Origin: Fasciola hepatica
Lineage: Eukaryota > Platyhelminthes > Trematoda > Plagiorchiida > Fasciolidae
Direction: 5' to 3'
Assembly (NCBI GenBank): GCA_948099385.1
Contig: CANUEZ040000069.1
Location: 379,501-443,500 of the forward strand
DNA length: 64,000 nucleotides
Shown: piece by piece, positions 31,992-44,650 of the stretch
Position numbering within the stretch: position 1 is the stretch's first letter
Layout: every line of letters starts with the position of its first letter
Notes under the pieces: model-generated
Databases searched by the model: none
Told to the model about the DNA's origin: nothing
What the model saw: the letters and a program-made list of their open reading frames with translations, nothing else
Translations under genes and position numbers: made by a program

Positions 31992-34869
31992 ACCACCTTA
32001 AACTTATCTCAAACCCGAAAGTGCTGGAACTTGTTTACTCGATGTTCACTTCTCCGTTTTGTGGACTTCGTGTTCGTAGACTATTAATTTCAGTATTTTA
32101 TTCTTGATGAGATAGTGTATCATCAGGGCACTCCTAAAACTATCGGTGGTCGAGGTTTCTCTCCAGCTATCCTTTGTTTGATATCACCGTGTCAGATTAG
32201 CAGCGAGATTCTTTCTCCATCTGTCAACCGTCAAAGATGATGACGATGATGATGATGATGTTGACGGGGTTAGGAATGATAATATTTCTGAAGTATTTCA
32301 GATGGAAGATTTCTGCAACCCAAGTGGTGAAAGGTTTTCTTCATACCTGTTATCGCATCTTACAGTTCTTCGGATGCCAATTACGATGGCCTCTTTCCTT
32401 CATAGAAATATTTGGCACACTATTATTAAATGTTTGATATAGTGCTGGTAGGATTAGTCTCACAGTTTGTTTCAAAATGTGACTTGCTTAGTTTTGATGT
32501 TTCTTTCTGGTTGGTCGTTGTAGCCCACTTTGTCACGTTGTATACCCCTGACGTGACTGTCTTGCGCAACGGTTCCGTTTGGGTTGTCGTCATCGTCGTT
32601 TGTGTTGCGCCCGCCACTGCCGTACCCATCTCCATCGTCATCCATGATGTCGTTTGTTTACCAGACATTGCAAAGCTTGCGCGCATATATTATTTGATCT
32701 GCAAAATGGTCACAGTAGGCGAAAGTTATTTCAGTATAACCAATCAATCATTGTGACGGTAGAAATTGATATTCCAACAGTCGTCGACAGATTTTTTGTG
32801 GTCGTTATGCTATTTATGATTCTGCCTGCCTTCGCAAAAGAAATTACATTACCAACTTCATCTTCCTTACAGGCATTCTTATCACCGTCATAAACATCCA
32901 AATCTGATTTTACTATTTCATTCTTCACTCCGTCACAAGCATTGTATTGTGAATCGCATTGTGTTTATATTCTCTTTACGACTGCCAGGTGAAACGTGAT
33001 AAACTGCTGAAATTGTAATGAACACACTATTTTATTTCAACCTTGCGGCCTGTTTTTTTTGATGGATTCATTATGGACCGGTGTAATTTGGCACAACTTG
33101 ATACCATATCTAGCGCAAGGTTTACAAGCTTTATTCAGTAGGTGGAAAAACTAAAAATCACGGTTTCACTTTTTGCAGAATTTTGTGAATACCATCAACT
33201 CAAGAATGCAAAGAATTCCTTTCTTGAGCCTTGACAATCAGATTATTAGGGTGATTTTTTTTGTCCACAGTGTATGGGCTGTTTTATTTGAAACCAACCC
33301 GGCAACAAAGACATCGAGACCAGATTTCATATCAGTATTTCATTGTTAACCATAACGATCGGGGCTAAGGTCTCTGTAAACTTTTGGGTTTTGTATAAGC
33401 ATCCAAAAATACAACCCCTTTTAAGCACAAAAGATCTACATTCTAATCATGTGAGCAGTTGCTCTGAACTACTTAAGGAACTGATTTAAAAAGCTATTTT
33501 TATGAAATAATAATTTGATTTCCAGTAAAACTCACAAAGCAGTGCTGGTTGAGAAGGTGTAAAACGTGTTATGAAATGGGGTGTGTTTTCTGCAAAACAG
33601 TTTTACCGAAGCTGTTCTGAACATATTATTGATAACAAAAAGCGGTAACACCACACGTTAATTTATGGAAACTTTACTTATTTTGTACAGCCTCGTACAG
33701 TGTAATAGTTTTCCCTAATTAAAATAATTATATGAGTTCCTAACATCCTTGTGCATGCTCAGAATTGAATAAAATAGTAACAAATCGATATAAATGCCCA
33801 TAACATTACAAATACAAAGAAAGTTATTTTCTATTTTGACAATATTAGAAATCATCAAACAAAAAGCGAGGACGAGGTCATCCATTAATCGAGTTTTATT
33901 GAACAAAATTATGGTAATTTTATAAAGAAATATCCCCGGGGAAAATCCTAAATGCAAAGGCGGAAACAATTGTACATACCACAATCATGTACTGTAAGCT
34001 TCGGGAAGAATTGCTACAATATTTACTTTTTGCCGAGAACTGCTTGTACTAATAAATATTGTAACCAACAAAACAATCAAACTCGAGGCCCTCACTAAAG
34101 ATCGATGTGAGCCCCTACCATCAATCCGAATTTGTTATCTAATTGATTATTGCGACGCCTGCTCATTCGCTGAACCACACATGAGATATTGACGCTAATT
34201 GGCCTCTCCCTGGTGCACGCAATAATTTTTCCCATTAAATTCAACCTACATTTTCCTTAAACCTTTCGCTGACTTGACCGTTCGAACCTCAAACGATCCT
34301 TAAGTGGCTTGCATTTGGCCTACCGTAATTCATGGAGCCGTTATCTTTGACGCTTGTAGTGTCTGTGTCACATTCAAGACTGTTTTATGAGAACCGTATT
34401 GAAACCCACAACTGGACTACTGGAGTTTTTTGGATTGTTTTACGCGTCTCTCAACGGCTATCTAAAGTCCGTTACAAATATAAACAGCATTTCTTTTGAC
34501 AACGTGTAAACATCTCACTTCAGGGTATCTTCTTGAGTGTGGAAGCTAAATGCAATCACTTTTTCAATGACAAACATTCGAAAAGGATTCTCCGCATTTT
34601 TTACCAAGACATTTATTTAACTTACTCCAAATGCTACAACTATTACTTTCAGTTTTTTGTTAGTTTCTTCCCAAAGGGTCATAATAACGTACTGTCGAAC
34701 CGATAAAAGTTGCATTTTCTATAGATACTGCCAGACTTGCTGCTTCTAATTTCACCTCCAGAAAAGTTGGACCGCAAACTGTAGGCTGCTTTGTTACCGG
34801 ACCTGAGTAGGATACATAGTGTTTCGATCAGTAAATATGAAATAACGTCGGAGAATTCCCAATGAACTC

Positions 34870-35271
34870 ATTTGGAGAACACAGTTTTGCGAACAAGCTC
34901 GTTTTCAGTGGCTCATAATCATGCCATTACATCACAATATATTACGACAAGTCAAATGGTTGAACCAATTGGATAAATGGGAAGTGATAGAAATTAATAA
35001 TGAAAGGGGTGGGGGAGGGGAAGAAAACAATTGTAATCCAGGCTTAAATCAAAACCGGATGTGTATTGTTTTTCTCGTGTGTTTTCAGTTTTCATCTGGT
35101 CCATGGCCTATTGTAGGGTGGACTGAGGGCCAGGGAAGCTTAATTGTACCTACAAAATGTTTTTGAGCACATAGACTTGTCGTAATGACTTGTCGTAATA
35201 TATTGTGATGTAATGGCATGATTATGAATCACTGAAAACGAGCTTGTTCGCCAAAGTGTGTTCTTCAAATA
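34870..35271. repeat. Inverted repeat with 84-base arms (MITE-like or hairpin locus)
   Basis: The left arm (34870-34954) and right arm (35187-35271) are reverse complements with about 5 mismatches over 84 bases, around a spacer of about 230 bases. The right arm is preceded by an exact 13-base tandem copy of its start (GACTTGTCGTAAT at 35174 and 35187). The unit has a short plus-strand frame from 34921 containing a GGGGTGGGGGAGGGG run and no transposase. No target-site duplication was recognised. It may be a non-autonomous DNA transposon, or a transcribed hairpin able to yield small RNAs. Confidence 0.75.
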
Positions 35272-38200
35272 TGAAATATTTAAATTGCACCAGTTATCCT
35301 TCCTTCGTAAACGAACTTGTTGACAATAGCCGGTAAATTGAGTGAAGTGACAAACTAATTTACGTCAGGGGACTAACTTATAGTACAATAGACCGAACGT
35401 CAGGAGAATCCGATAGTGGGAAACATGATTTGCCAAACAGCTTTATGTCACTTAAATTAAACCGAAAATGTCCCTTAGGGTGCATGGTGAATTACGAAGC
35501 GCTACACTGATTTGAGCGACAGAATGATCAGTTGATTTCGAACTGTGATTGAAAAACAGAAAACCTGAGGACAACAAAGTGGTACATTCCGAAATAACAA
35601 TAGGTAGGCTATTTCGGATAGCAGTCTCTCAGTTTTATATGGCAAACTTTGTAATGGCTGTGCAATTTATGTTTTAGAGGAGATGTTATGCAATTTCATA
35701 AAAACCGTTATCTGAGAGCGTGTATAAGACGACTAAATGAACTTGCCAATCATCAGAATGAGCAACTTTTGGCATTAACACTTATTACGTCGTAATTACT
35801 TTTGAAAACAGCTTTTTCCGCGCAAAGTACTCACTCAGTTTCATCTACTTGTGATAGTTTCCGATTTTTCTAGGGGAAGAGTTGCGACCCCGTGGAATTT
35901 ACCAGTAAGATCATGTAGGTTTGCCAAACATTTTCGCTTACGTCAGTTTATAGCTTTGTCCTTCATTTAACCGAATCGCAGCGGAGTCGCAACGGAAGAC
36001 ATATTGCTTCTTTGACAAGATGGGGTTGATTGATAGCTTCAGAATAGATGTCTGACAGTAAGATTGTTGAAAGCCTCTCTCTATAGGTAAGACGGTTTTT
36101 AAATTCAGTAAGTTTAGAGACGTTTCTACAAGAGCTGTATTCGAGTCCTGATTCATATGACCTTCTATGATTTATTCAGTAATAACAAAGACTATTGCAT
36201 CGAAAGTTTTGCAAGCAAAATAAATACTTGTTTGATATTTTGCATCAGTTAAATATATTTCTGAAGCCCGTTTTCCTCATTTTAGCCCAGTTTCCCTCAC
36301 TTCTCATATACTGAACCCGTATGTCTTGTTGTACTTCTGAAATAACCGCCAGTGGAGCACAATATACCCCTCCACTTCCAGTGTACTCTTAAACATTAGG
36401 CCACAAATCAAGAATTGTATAAAAATTTAAGTTGACTGTTCTCCGCATGCAAAATCACAACCAAATCCTACATCGACTTTGATCTCAAACGTAGCGGATA
36501 CGGTAAGCTCCCAGCCTGACCCACATACAGGCTTCTCCTTCAAGGTCTCCAGAAGTACTTTTCTGAACAACATGAATTTGGGGACTTAATTGTGCATGCT
36601 GGCTCTATATCCATCTACATGTTTCATGTCATACGTCCGCAAGGAAGAAAACGAGGTGTTTATTTATAGAATCGGCAAAGTAAACAACATAGCGTGCTTC
36701 CCTGGTGACTGATTGAAAAATGACTAATCAAAGTTTCATGAGTCATTAGGCACTACGCCGACCAGTCTAAAACCTGTTCAATTTATGGGATGAGATCATG
36801 TTTTTATCAAAAAAGAAAACTTTTATCGACCATCTGTACTACGCTGAATTTTGTGTTCACTCAGGGTATCCCATTGCACTATTCTATACCGATCCATAAT
36901 AGTGTGGTATCAACTATCAACGCGTCACTTTGAGCACTGTGTAGTCGTTTATTCTCACTAATGGGAATCGGCGGACTTAAAAATCCATCTAGTCCCATTC
37001 AGATTTGAAACTTACCATATGCGCAATTTCTGGCGTTCAGTATTGGGTGCCAATTTGACCGTGGCCTATGCTCAACGGTCTGTATTTTCACCCACACCAC
37101 GTGATATAATACTCATAAGTTTCTGACGTTCAGCACTAATACCTTATTACTACCAAGGTATTTGCATCTAGAGACTGATGCTTTCCTAGCTTAGGTGCTT
37201 TTGATACAGCAATGCTATTTTCGTTGCTACTGGTTAGCGATTGAATTTGTGCTATCCTGCTCATCACAATAAATTCGTCTGACATTCAGAAGTCCGAAAT
37301 AAGTTGAAATTCACCAAAAGTGGTTGTGGCCATTGATGAATAAGTGGTAATCGCAGTAAAGACATGTATCTTTTCTCGATTCTCTACAGTGTGTCTGCTC
37401 AAAGGAAAGAAGCAAATTCAAAGCAAACACTTTTGCCGAATACTAAGTTTTCTAACCGTTAAACCGCCACTTCATGGATAACCGTCGATTTATTTCGATT
37501 CTTTGACCTGAACTTTGAGGTTCGTCAACTTCTCAAGCAGATACTGCTAAAAAAGTCCCTCTATCTTATTAAAGAAGAATGAGGTTGCGCAAGCCCACCA
37601 AGTGCTTGTTACTCTGTGAAAAAGCATTCCCTACGATACTGAATGACGGCACAATCAGCACCAACTTACAGTTGTGTTCTCATATTATTGATTGTATTGA
37701 AAAACTACGTGGACCGTCTTTTCAAATCCGTAGACTAAGGCCGTTTGGTGCCAAACAAGCTGTCGTTTCTTTCTTTTGTCCAGCAATATAATCTCCCAGT
37801 CTTAAGCTTCTGTTCTCAAGTAATTCTACATAATCCACTTAGGGAAGATTTTAGCACACTCCACCGCGACCTGGTTATTATCGGTCACGTCACTTTGACT
37901 TCCATGGGCTATCTGCGATTTACATATTATAGTCCGTGGAACAATCACCAAGATGATTCTTGCGGACTCTATCCATCCATTGAACAGTGACTTATCTGCA
38001 TGTTATTCGCATCCTTCCAGACGTTCCGAATTTAGACTTGTCCCCCCCGCTGAATTGTCTATCGTAACTCTATAGTGTCTTGCTTAGCACGTGTTCTGGT
38101 TGACAAAATGAAAGTCATGGTGGAACTTCGAACTAAACTCGATGGGTGAACCAGTTTCATTTCTACGATATTTATTTTTATGCTTATTTCAAAGAGTCAT

Positions 38201-39666
38201 TGATCAGTTTCCCTCCATTTGGCTGAAAGGTTAGTTTTTAACCTTGATCAGTTCTTCAGTACAATAAAATACAAAGTGAGTAGGTGATTTAGCTTTCGTC
38301 TGAGGATAAATTCCATTTGTTTTCCTTTTTAAATAAGGTTCCTTATCAAGTTGTTCCGATTCTGTGGACCTACGAATTTTGCCCCGTCTGCCGAAATTAA
38401 ATAAAAAGGAGATGAAACGTTCACTAAACAATTTTTGCGGAGAAAAAATGAAGCGGGTCTAAAACTAATCACTGATGTAATTTGTTGATTACCTCTGCTG
38501 GGTTCAAACGGTTAATTCCTAATCTAATAAGTAAAATTCCCTCGGTCAGGTAGGCTAAAACCCATTAGTATAATTGCCCTTCTATTTCAAAAGTCTCCCG
38601 TTTCTCCATCACAAGGGGCTGGCTGACTGAGTCAGAAACCTTGATGAAATCTAGGCAACTAATTCCGACCATCTTGTTCTTACCCAGCTGCACAAAGACT
38701 TCCTCTGAGAATCCCCCAAATTACGAGAAACAAGATTCACCTTTCATGAACTCGCGCTGTCTTACAGAGCAATTCTTCTTTCAGTAAGTATTTACATATG
38801 AGATCTCTCACCAGGAGCGCCACACAGGTGTATATAATGTGTGTAAGACTAACAGGAAGGTAGTTCCGCTCTTCTGACTGTGGTCTTCTTATTTGGAGAC
38901 CCACAACTGCAGCTAACTTTCTGTTCAACTGCTGAACCACTCGTATGAGTGTGGCACCGTAGAGATGAAGGACATATCAACCGATTACATCGACCAGCGG
39001 CTTGGTGATGGCCGGGTGTGTTGCAATGCTAATTCATGTGCCGTCTAGTTTTCCTCATGATTTATTCCGACCATTCGCTCTTGCAATGCCCGCCTCTGTC
39101 ACGCTCTTCCTCATTCCTCTGTACCAGTCACACGCGCTTAGCTCCGTGTGTGACTAAAATTGATTAACTGCATTTGTCCGATTGACAAGTTTACACAAGC
39201 CATTGCAGAACCATGAGCCTGAGTAAAGGTCGTCCAAGAATATGTTTATTCGTTTTGGATAATAAATTTTGGACAAAACACGGAATATGCCATGCGATCC
39301 TGTTGAATTATATGTTTTTAGCCGCAAAAATCAAGTCGCTCTATTAATAGCTTCCTGGTTTGGACCTGCCAGTGGAATATTCCTAACCATATCATCAAAA
39401 AAGCTCACTTTAGGCAGGGAGGCTCAGGTCCGTTTTCAAACCCCCATTGTACTGATTGATACATGTCGGTCAGCTCCATGAATTTTCAAACAACGTACTT
39501 GAATTAGTTGATAATTAGCTACTACCTACCTACCAGTACTACACTGTATGCTTACCACTGTCATGAATAGTTCGCAGTGTACTCGTAACCATTTTGAAAA
39601 AAATTACTTAAACAGAGTTTGTTGATTATAGCCGAATAAGAAATGCAGATTAAGATCAGATGTTGA
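35272..39666. other. No confident gene
   Basis: Short frames only. The overlapping plus-strand frames at 37579-37791 and 37745-37990 together read like an eroded, once continuous protein (CIEKLRGPSFQIRRLRPFG, then LRRDLVIIGHV-like sequence). They may be a retroelement remnant, but the family could not be fixed. Confidence 0.25.
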
Positions 39667-42071
39667 AGGCAGTGTACAACGTGTGTTCAATGGAAATGGG
39701 TCCACCACGGGAACGTCCAATTTCTATTTATACTACTGCAGAATACAGCAGTAGTTAGACTTTACCATCCGGCAAAAATATGCTCCGAATTGTCTGCTTG
39801 AGATGATAATGACCAAATGGAGATTTGCTTATTACAATATCAAAAATGGTTTATTTTAGCGTGGAGTGGGCGCACAGAGCTACCGACGTACTCCTACCGC
39901 TTTTTAGAGATATATCAACCAATTTGGACTCGCCCATTGCTAAGAAACTGGTCGAGTTTGTCAATTTTGGAGAGCTCCTATGGAAAATCAGAGTAAACTA
40001 ACAAATTAGGTAATATTCGCTTGACAGTACACCATCCATTAGTACAGTATTTATTTCTAACCTGTTCTTGTTCCATCGTGTATATTCACATTGGCCTCCT
40101 GCATTTGAGAGTACTTAGTGGGTTCTGTTCCCTAGTAACAACCAGTAACATTTCACTGATTGCCGTGGTACACGCATTCGTAATTTTCAGCAACAGCCGT
40201 ACTTGAATATGAAATCAGTAATCAGGTTTAAAAATAAGGCGGAAAACAAGGAATGGCAATACCATTTTGACTGTTAAGTTATGCAAATATAAGTGCCATT
40301 TATCATGTCACATAGTCACATCTTCCTGCATATGATCAATTATTGAATGGATCTCGTGGTTGTGTAACTCACTGTGGAAACTCGACACACTCTAAATGGC
40401 TGAGTGCACTGGTTCGACTTTTAATAGCTCCTTTCCATGCTACGGACTCATCACTTATTGGAATTTATTATAGTCTCGGACAGGTGGTATACTAACAATG
40501 TGCCAAAAGGACCACCAAGCCGACTGCGGAATAAATGTCGATGAAGCTTGATCTCGTGATTGCAATAATTACATTCCAAAGACTGTCGAGCTGTAAGATT
40601 GAGACGGATAGAAGTCACTTCAGTTTGTTCTGGCAGAATAAATAGTAACTGCAATTTCCACGTGCATGGTCACTCTCGGGCATATTGAAACTTTGGATTT
40701 AGTTGGTATGACTTCATAAGTGAGCAGTTCTCCGATCGTTTTAGTAAAGCGTATTAGATGACTTTGGGAAATCTTGTACAGGTCGCCAAATTTTCCTTGG
40801 CTTCACTGCTCCTCCATCATTGTTTCCGGCCTTCTAGTTAGACATTTTTTCACCTTGCAAAACTTCGTTGAATTACTATCACGACCAAATGCCATAGCCC
40901 ACCCTAAAATATTCGGTTTCCTGATAGAAGAGCACTTTGCTTTGTGTAAACAGTCTTCGGGTAACACCACATTTTGATATAACATAAGGAAATCGAAAAG
41001 TAGTGTACTGTTGCTGTTAGCAAGAGACAGTTGTAGAGAACCGCATGGTCACCTACTTTCCTCAGTAACCACGTACCTTTGTTTCTTTAATTCCACCAAA
41101 TCGATAACAGTGCGGGATATGGAAATACACTGAATACGTTGGATAATAAGGACACTGATCAGGAGTTGAAGGAAATTGTGGAACAAACTACTAACCTATC
41201 CCACTCAACGCAGTATTTTGGTATTCCTGCATGTACACTGCTTCAAAAACGGAAGGACTGGGAAGCGCGGTCGCAGATCAGGTGTGAGACAACTGGTTCA
41301 CAGTTTCTTATCAGTTCTGATCATCTGCGATATTATCCTTATCTTTGCATCTTATTTCAGTTGCTTCTTTTCATTGTTTATTAATGGTACAATATTTTAG
41401 GAAGGGGGTCGCCAAATTGGGCTGCCAAACTGGGAAACATACTGGCGACTATTTCCTCAGCACCTATTAACATATTTGGAGCTACAGAATCAACCAACAC
41501 AAGGTGCACCTGTATATTCGCTATAACGACAGTAGTACGTTGTGTCTGTCATGATATTTACCCGTTTATCGGACTGCAATTGATCAGTAGGAATGGACGT
41601 CACTGCTGTTTCATTCTCTTACACAGAGTTCATAAAGTGTTAATCACACCCGGCATTGTTTATCTTGGTGCTTACTTTTATACTGCTGTGATACAATGTA
41701 TTCATCCCGCTGCTCCGTAGTGGACAGTGCGTCTTGCTCTAAATGTCACACCCACATGTTGACTGGTAGATTTTTTAAAACATCACAACCAGTTTCTTAG
41801 CAATGGGTGAGTCCAAATTGGTTGATATATCTCTAAAAAGCGGAAGGAGTACGTCGGTAGCTCTGTGCGCTCACTCCACGCTAAAATAAACCATTTTTGA
41901 AATTGTAATAAGCAAATCTCCATTTGGTCATTATCATCTCAAGCAGACAATTCGGAGCATATTTTTGCCGGATGGTAAAGTCTAACTACTGCTGTATTCT
42001 GCAGTAGCATAAATAGAAATTGGACGTTCCCGTGGTGGACCCATTTCCATTGAACATTGTGCATTCCGCCT
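39667..42071. mobile_element. 2.4-kb unit bounded by inverted arms of about 290 bp, DNA transposon candidate
   Basis: The left arm (about 39667-39957) and right arm (about 41783-42071) are reverse complements at roughly nine in ten bases. Each arm holds its own small hairpin (ACTACTGC...GCAGTAGT). The 1.8-kb interior has short plus-strand frames (40021-40206, 40774-40977, 41139-41384) with no transposase motif I can recognise. Clear target-site duplications were not seen. Alternatives are two inverted insertions of one repeat, or a non-autonomous element with long terminal inverted repeats. Confidence 0.6.
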
Positions 42072-43699
42072 AACTTTACTGATGGGCACTGATATCTGAC
42101 GAATTCCTCCTTTTACTGCTGGAAACATTAACAGTAGCCAGGAATCAAGTAATCGCGATGGACCAAGGGACATCCAAATTGAATCCTGGATTGGGCGATC
42201 ATTACCGTCGAGAAAGCAATCCTTATGAATAAACAAGTGGGCCGAATTGTGGTGGCTTAGCTCGATTTGCTTGTATGTTTGTCACTTTAATTTAGTTGGT
42301 TAGGAACTTCACCGAATTCTGTATCCAACTGATACGTCATAAAATAAAGTGATATGTCATACGTCATTTTGCGATTTTCAGTTTACAGGTAACTGCGTCC
42401 GACACCGACTTCGGTATCCTCTGGTGGAGCAACATGTTATCTACTTTGAAAAAATACAGATATAAATATCGACTTATATAGGCACTGCATGACATATCAC
42501 ATTTGAAATACAGCAATACAGTTCGCAAACCTAGTGTTCAAAAATCGCTTCAAAGTTATTTAGTTCAATGCAAATGGATGATGCGCGGAGTAAATTTATC
42601 ATTCAGAAAAGCTACGCGAGATGGAATTAGGGTACCTCCAGAACCCTAGGGAGGGTAACGCCGAGGATCATTTCGCCAGAATATTTGATATTATTTTTAA
42701 GGTTAGCAGGTGGGTTGCTAAACAACTCTCCGGTTAACGGAGCATGAAAGCTGGTTACGGCATCAGAACGTAATTTCGGTCCGTGGAGAATCAGACGGGA
42801 AACGTCCAGTTTGGTGTGGTAAATAAGTCAGGAACAGCTGCCTGCAGAACCAGAGAATCATCAGTTCGTACAACTTGTCATTAAATCTATTGTGTGAGAT
42901 CAGTCTGCCATGCAACGAACTTGATTGTTATCCATGGGTATAAGGCTTCCATAGCAAAGGTGGTTTGGAATTTAAATTATTATTTGAAGAATATTGTTGG
43001 AGTATGCCTAATACAGATTTTTGCAGAGTTGTTTAGCAATTTATGTTCAGGATAAGACGCATAACAATATTCCACTCGAATGATATTTCGCTGTCATGTG
43101 CAAGCGTTATATTTTCCTCCGAATGTTAACATCAGTGCTATGGCATTTCTATTCTGAAATATCTCGATTAGCTGTTGAGTGGAGATTTATTTACTTATGA
43201 CGGATGACAAAGTGGAAATAGTTTAATGTCAAAACTGCGGAATAGTATCAGAGGTCCCATGGAAAACGTGGTCAGCACTAAACGACAATAGGGTGGTTCC
43301 AATAAAATACTACGATTATGGTTGATTTGTTTGACACAGTGCCAAACGCAATGACAAAAATTACACACATTCAACACCATTCGTTCAATTATTGTTAGAT
43401 AAATAGATGGAACTCGATACGGGTCGTAGTTTAAAGCCATGTCATCGAAGAGAAGAAAAAATTCAATTCGCGGTTGGTGGGAGAGAACGATTAATCAGCG
43501 TCCGATGCGGTAGCCCGCGGAAGTGTTACTCAATTCGTTGCAGACGAGTCAATAAATTTCGGGGTAACTGGTCTTCATCGGCAACAAGCGTGCTTACTCC
43601 CACGAAGGTTGTAGTTTTGGACGTAGGTTCTATTCTTCCGTCAAAAACAGAGGTTCTTCTTGAAAAATCTACCATAAACATCAGAAAGCTGACAGACAG
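42072..43699. other. No confident gene
   Basis: A minus-strand frame at 41982-42236 begins here and runs into the inverted arm (it includes GNDRPIQDSIWMSLGPSR). No domain is recognised. The 5' half of the frame at 43407-43889 may be endonuclease-side debris of the adjacent RTE element. Confidence 0.25.
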
Positions 43700-44650
43700 T
43701 GTGGTTATTCTGTTTGTCTTCAAGTGCAGTGGCCTCTGGGTTAAGAAAAATCCCTCCAGTTTGGTACTGGTTAAAGAGCAAGTTCTAAAGGGTTCGTGTG
43801 GATGGGTGCTCGTACCGATTAACAAAAAGGATGACAGGTCCCCCTGTGAAAACCACAGAGGAATAAGTTTGGTTAGAGCCGCAGCTTAGCTGCTCGCTGA
43901 CATAAATCACCACTGAATATGTTAGGTCAGTGAACATCGCTCCTGAGAGAATGAAGCTTTGTTTTGACTTGGTCTATTTCGTGTTGATCTTTGCTGCAAT
44001 GATCTACAAATTTGGAACGTATGCACGAAATCAATAGGCTTATCTTCTCTGTTGATTTTGATCTAAACGCGGGAGTGACTTACTCAACCTCACTGTTTTG
44101 TGTCGCTGTTTCTTGTTGATGAGTGTGTCAGAAAAATTTAGTTCCCATCATAAAGCCTCCTGCACATGAATAGTTGAAGCCGAATTTGAGCTTATTGTTA
44201 TCTTTCAACGGAGTTTACCACGAGAAGTAGAGTAGGCCAAGGATCCCCTATATCCCCTTTCCGTTTAACTTTTTGATTGGTGTGATCCCAGAGAATGCAT
44301 TTTGTCATATGATGATAATGATATTCAATCTTTTCCGGGTAGAAAACTGTATGACCCTGGATATGCGGAAGATACAGCTGTTCCAAATGTAGACAAAGGT
44401 ATGTTGCGAGGTTTTCAAGTCAGCTTGAATGACCGAGCACACAAGCTTGGTAAGCCTTATGCTTGTTCAGTGTTCAAGAACTGGCTGGGTATGACATGGT
44501 ACCTCCCGCTACTTGGCGAGACTATAGATCAGACACACAAGTTCTGTTATCCGGGAAACTGCCTTTCCCTCTGGGGTCGGATATCAGAAGAAGTATATTC
44601 GTGTATGCTGCAGAGGTTATTGGAGTATCAAAAAAGGAGTATCAGAGAAA
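43700..44650 (+). mobile_element. RTE-type non-LTR retrotransposon fragment (reverse transcriptase), decayed
   Basis: Conserved reverse-transcriptase blocks appear in order. CGWVLVPINKKDDRSPCENH followed by RGISLVRAAA (about 43795-43887) is the start of the domain. DPLYPLSV lies near 44240, at the place of the family's SPFLFN block. GYAEDTAVP (about 44358) is the catalytic YADD box changed to YAED. Then come LNDRAHKLGKPYACSVFKNW and FCYPGNCLSLWGRISEEV (about 44425-44600). Stops and frame changes between blocks, and the loss of one catalytic aspartate, show it is dead. The order and wording of the blocks match trematode RTE-clade elements as I recall them. Confidence 0.75.

Larger units (their letters stand above)
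28570..34869. other. Long gene-poor stretch
   Basis: No supported gene in 6.3 kb. Short frames at 30726-30941, 31363-31617 and 32430-32756 have no recognised domain. Notable items are a hairpin at 31441-31471, a repeat shared with 56164-56232 at 31924-31991, and a GAT-repeat acidic tract near 32236-32270. A Thr/Asp-rich stretch lies on the minus strand at 32560-32660. Confidence 0.3.

Noticed and set aside
32430..32756. 108-codon plus-strand valine-rich frame
   Set aside because: It is the reverse complement of an Asp/Thr-rich tract and looks like a shadow of simple-sequence DNA.
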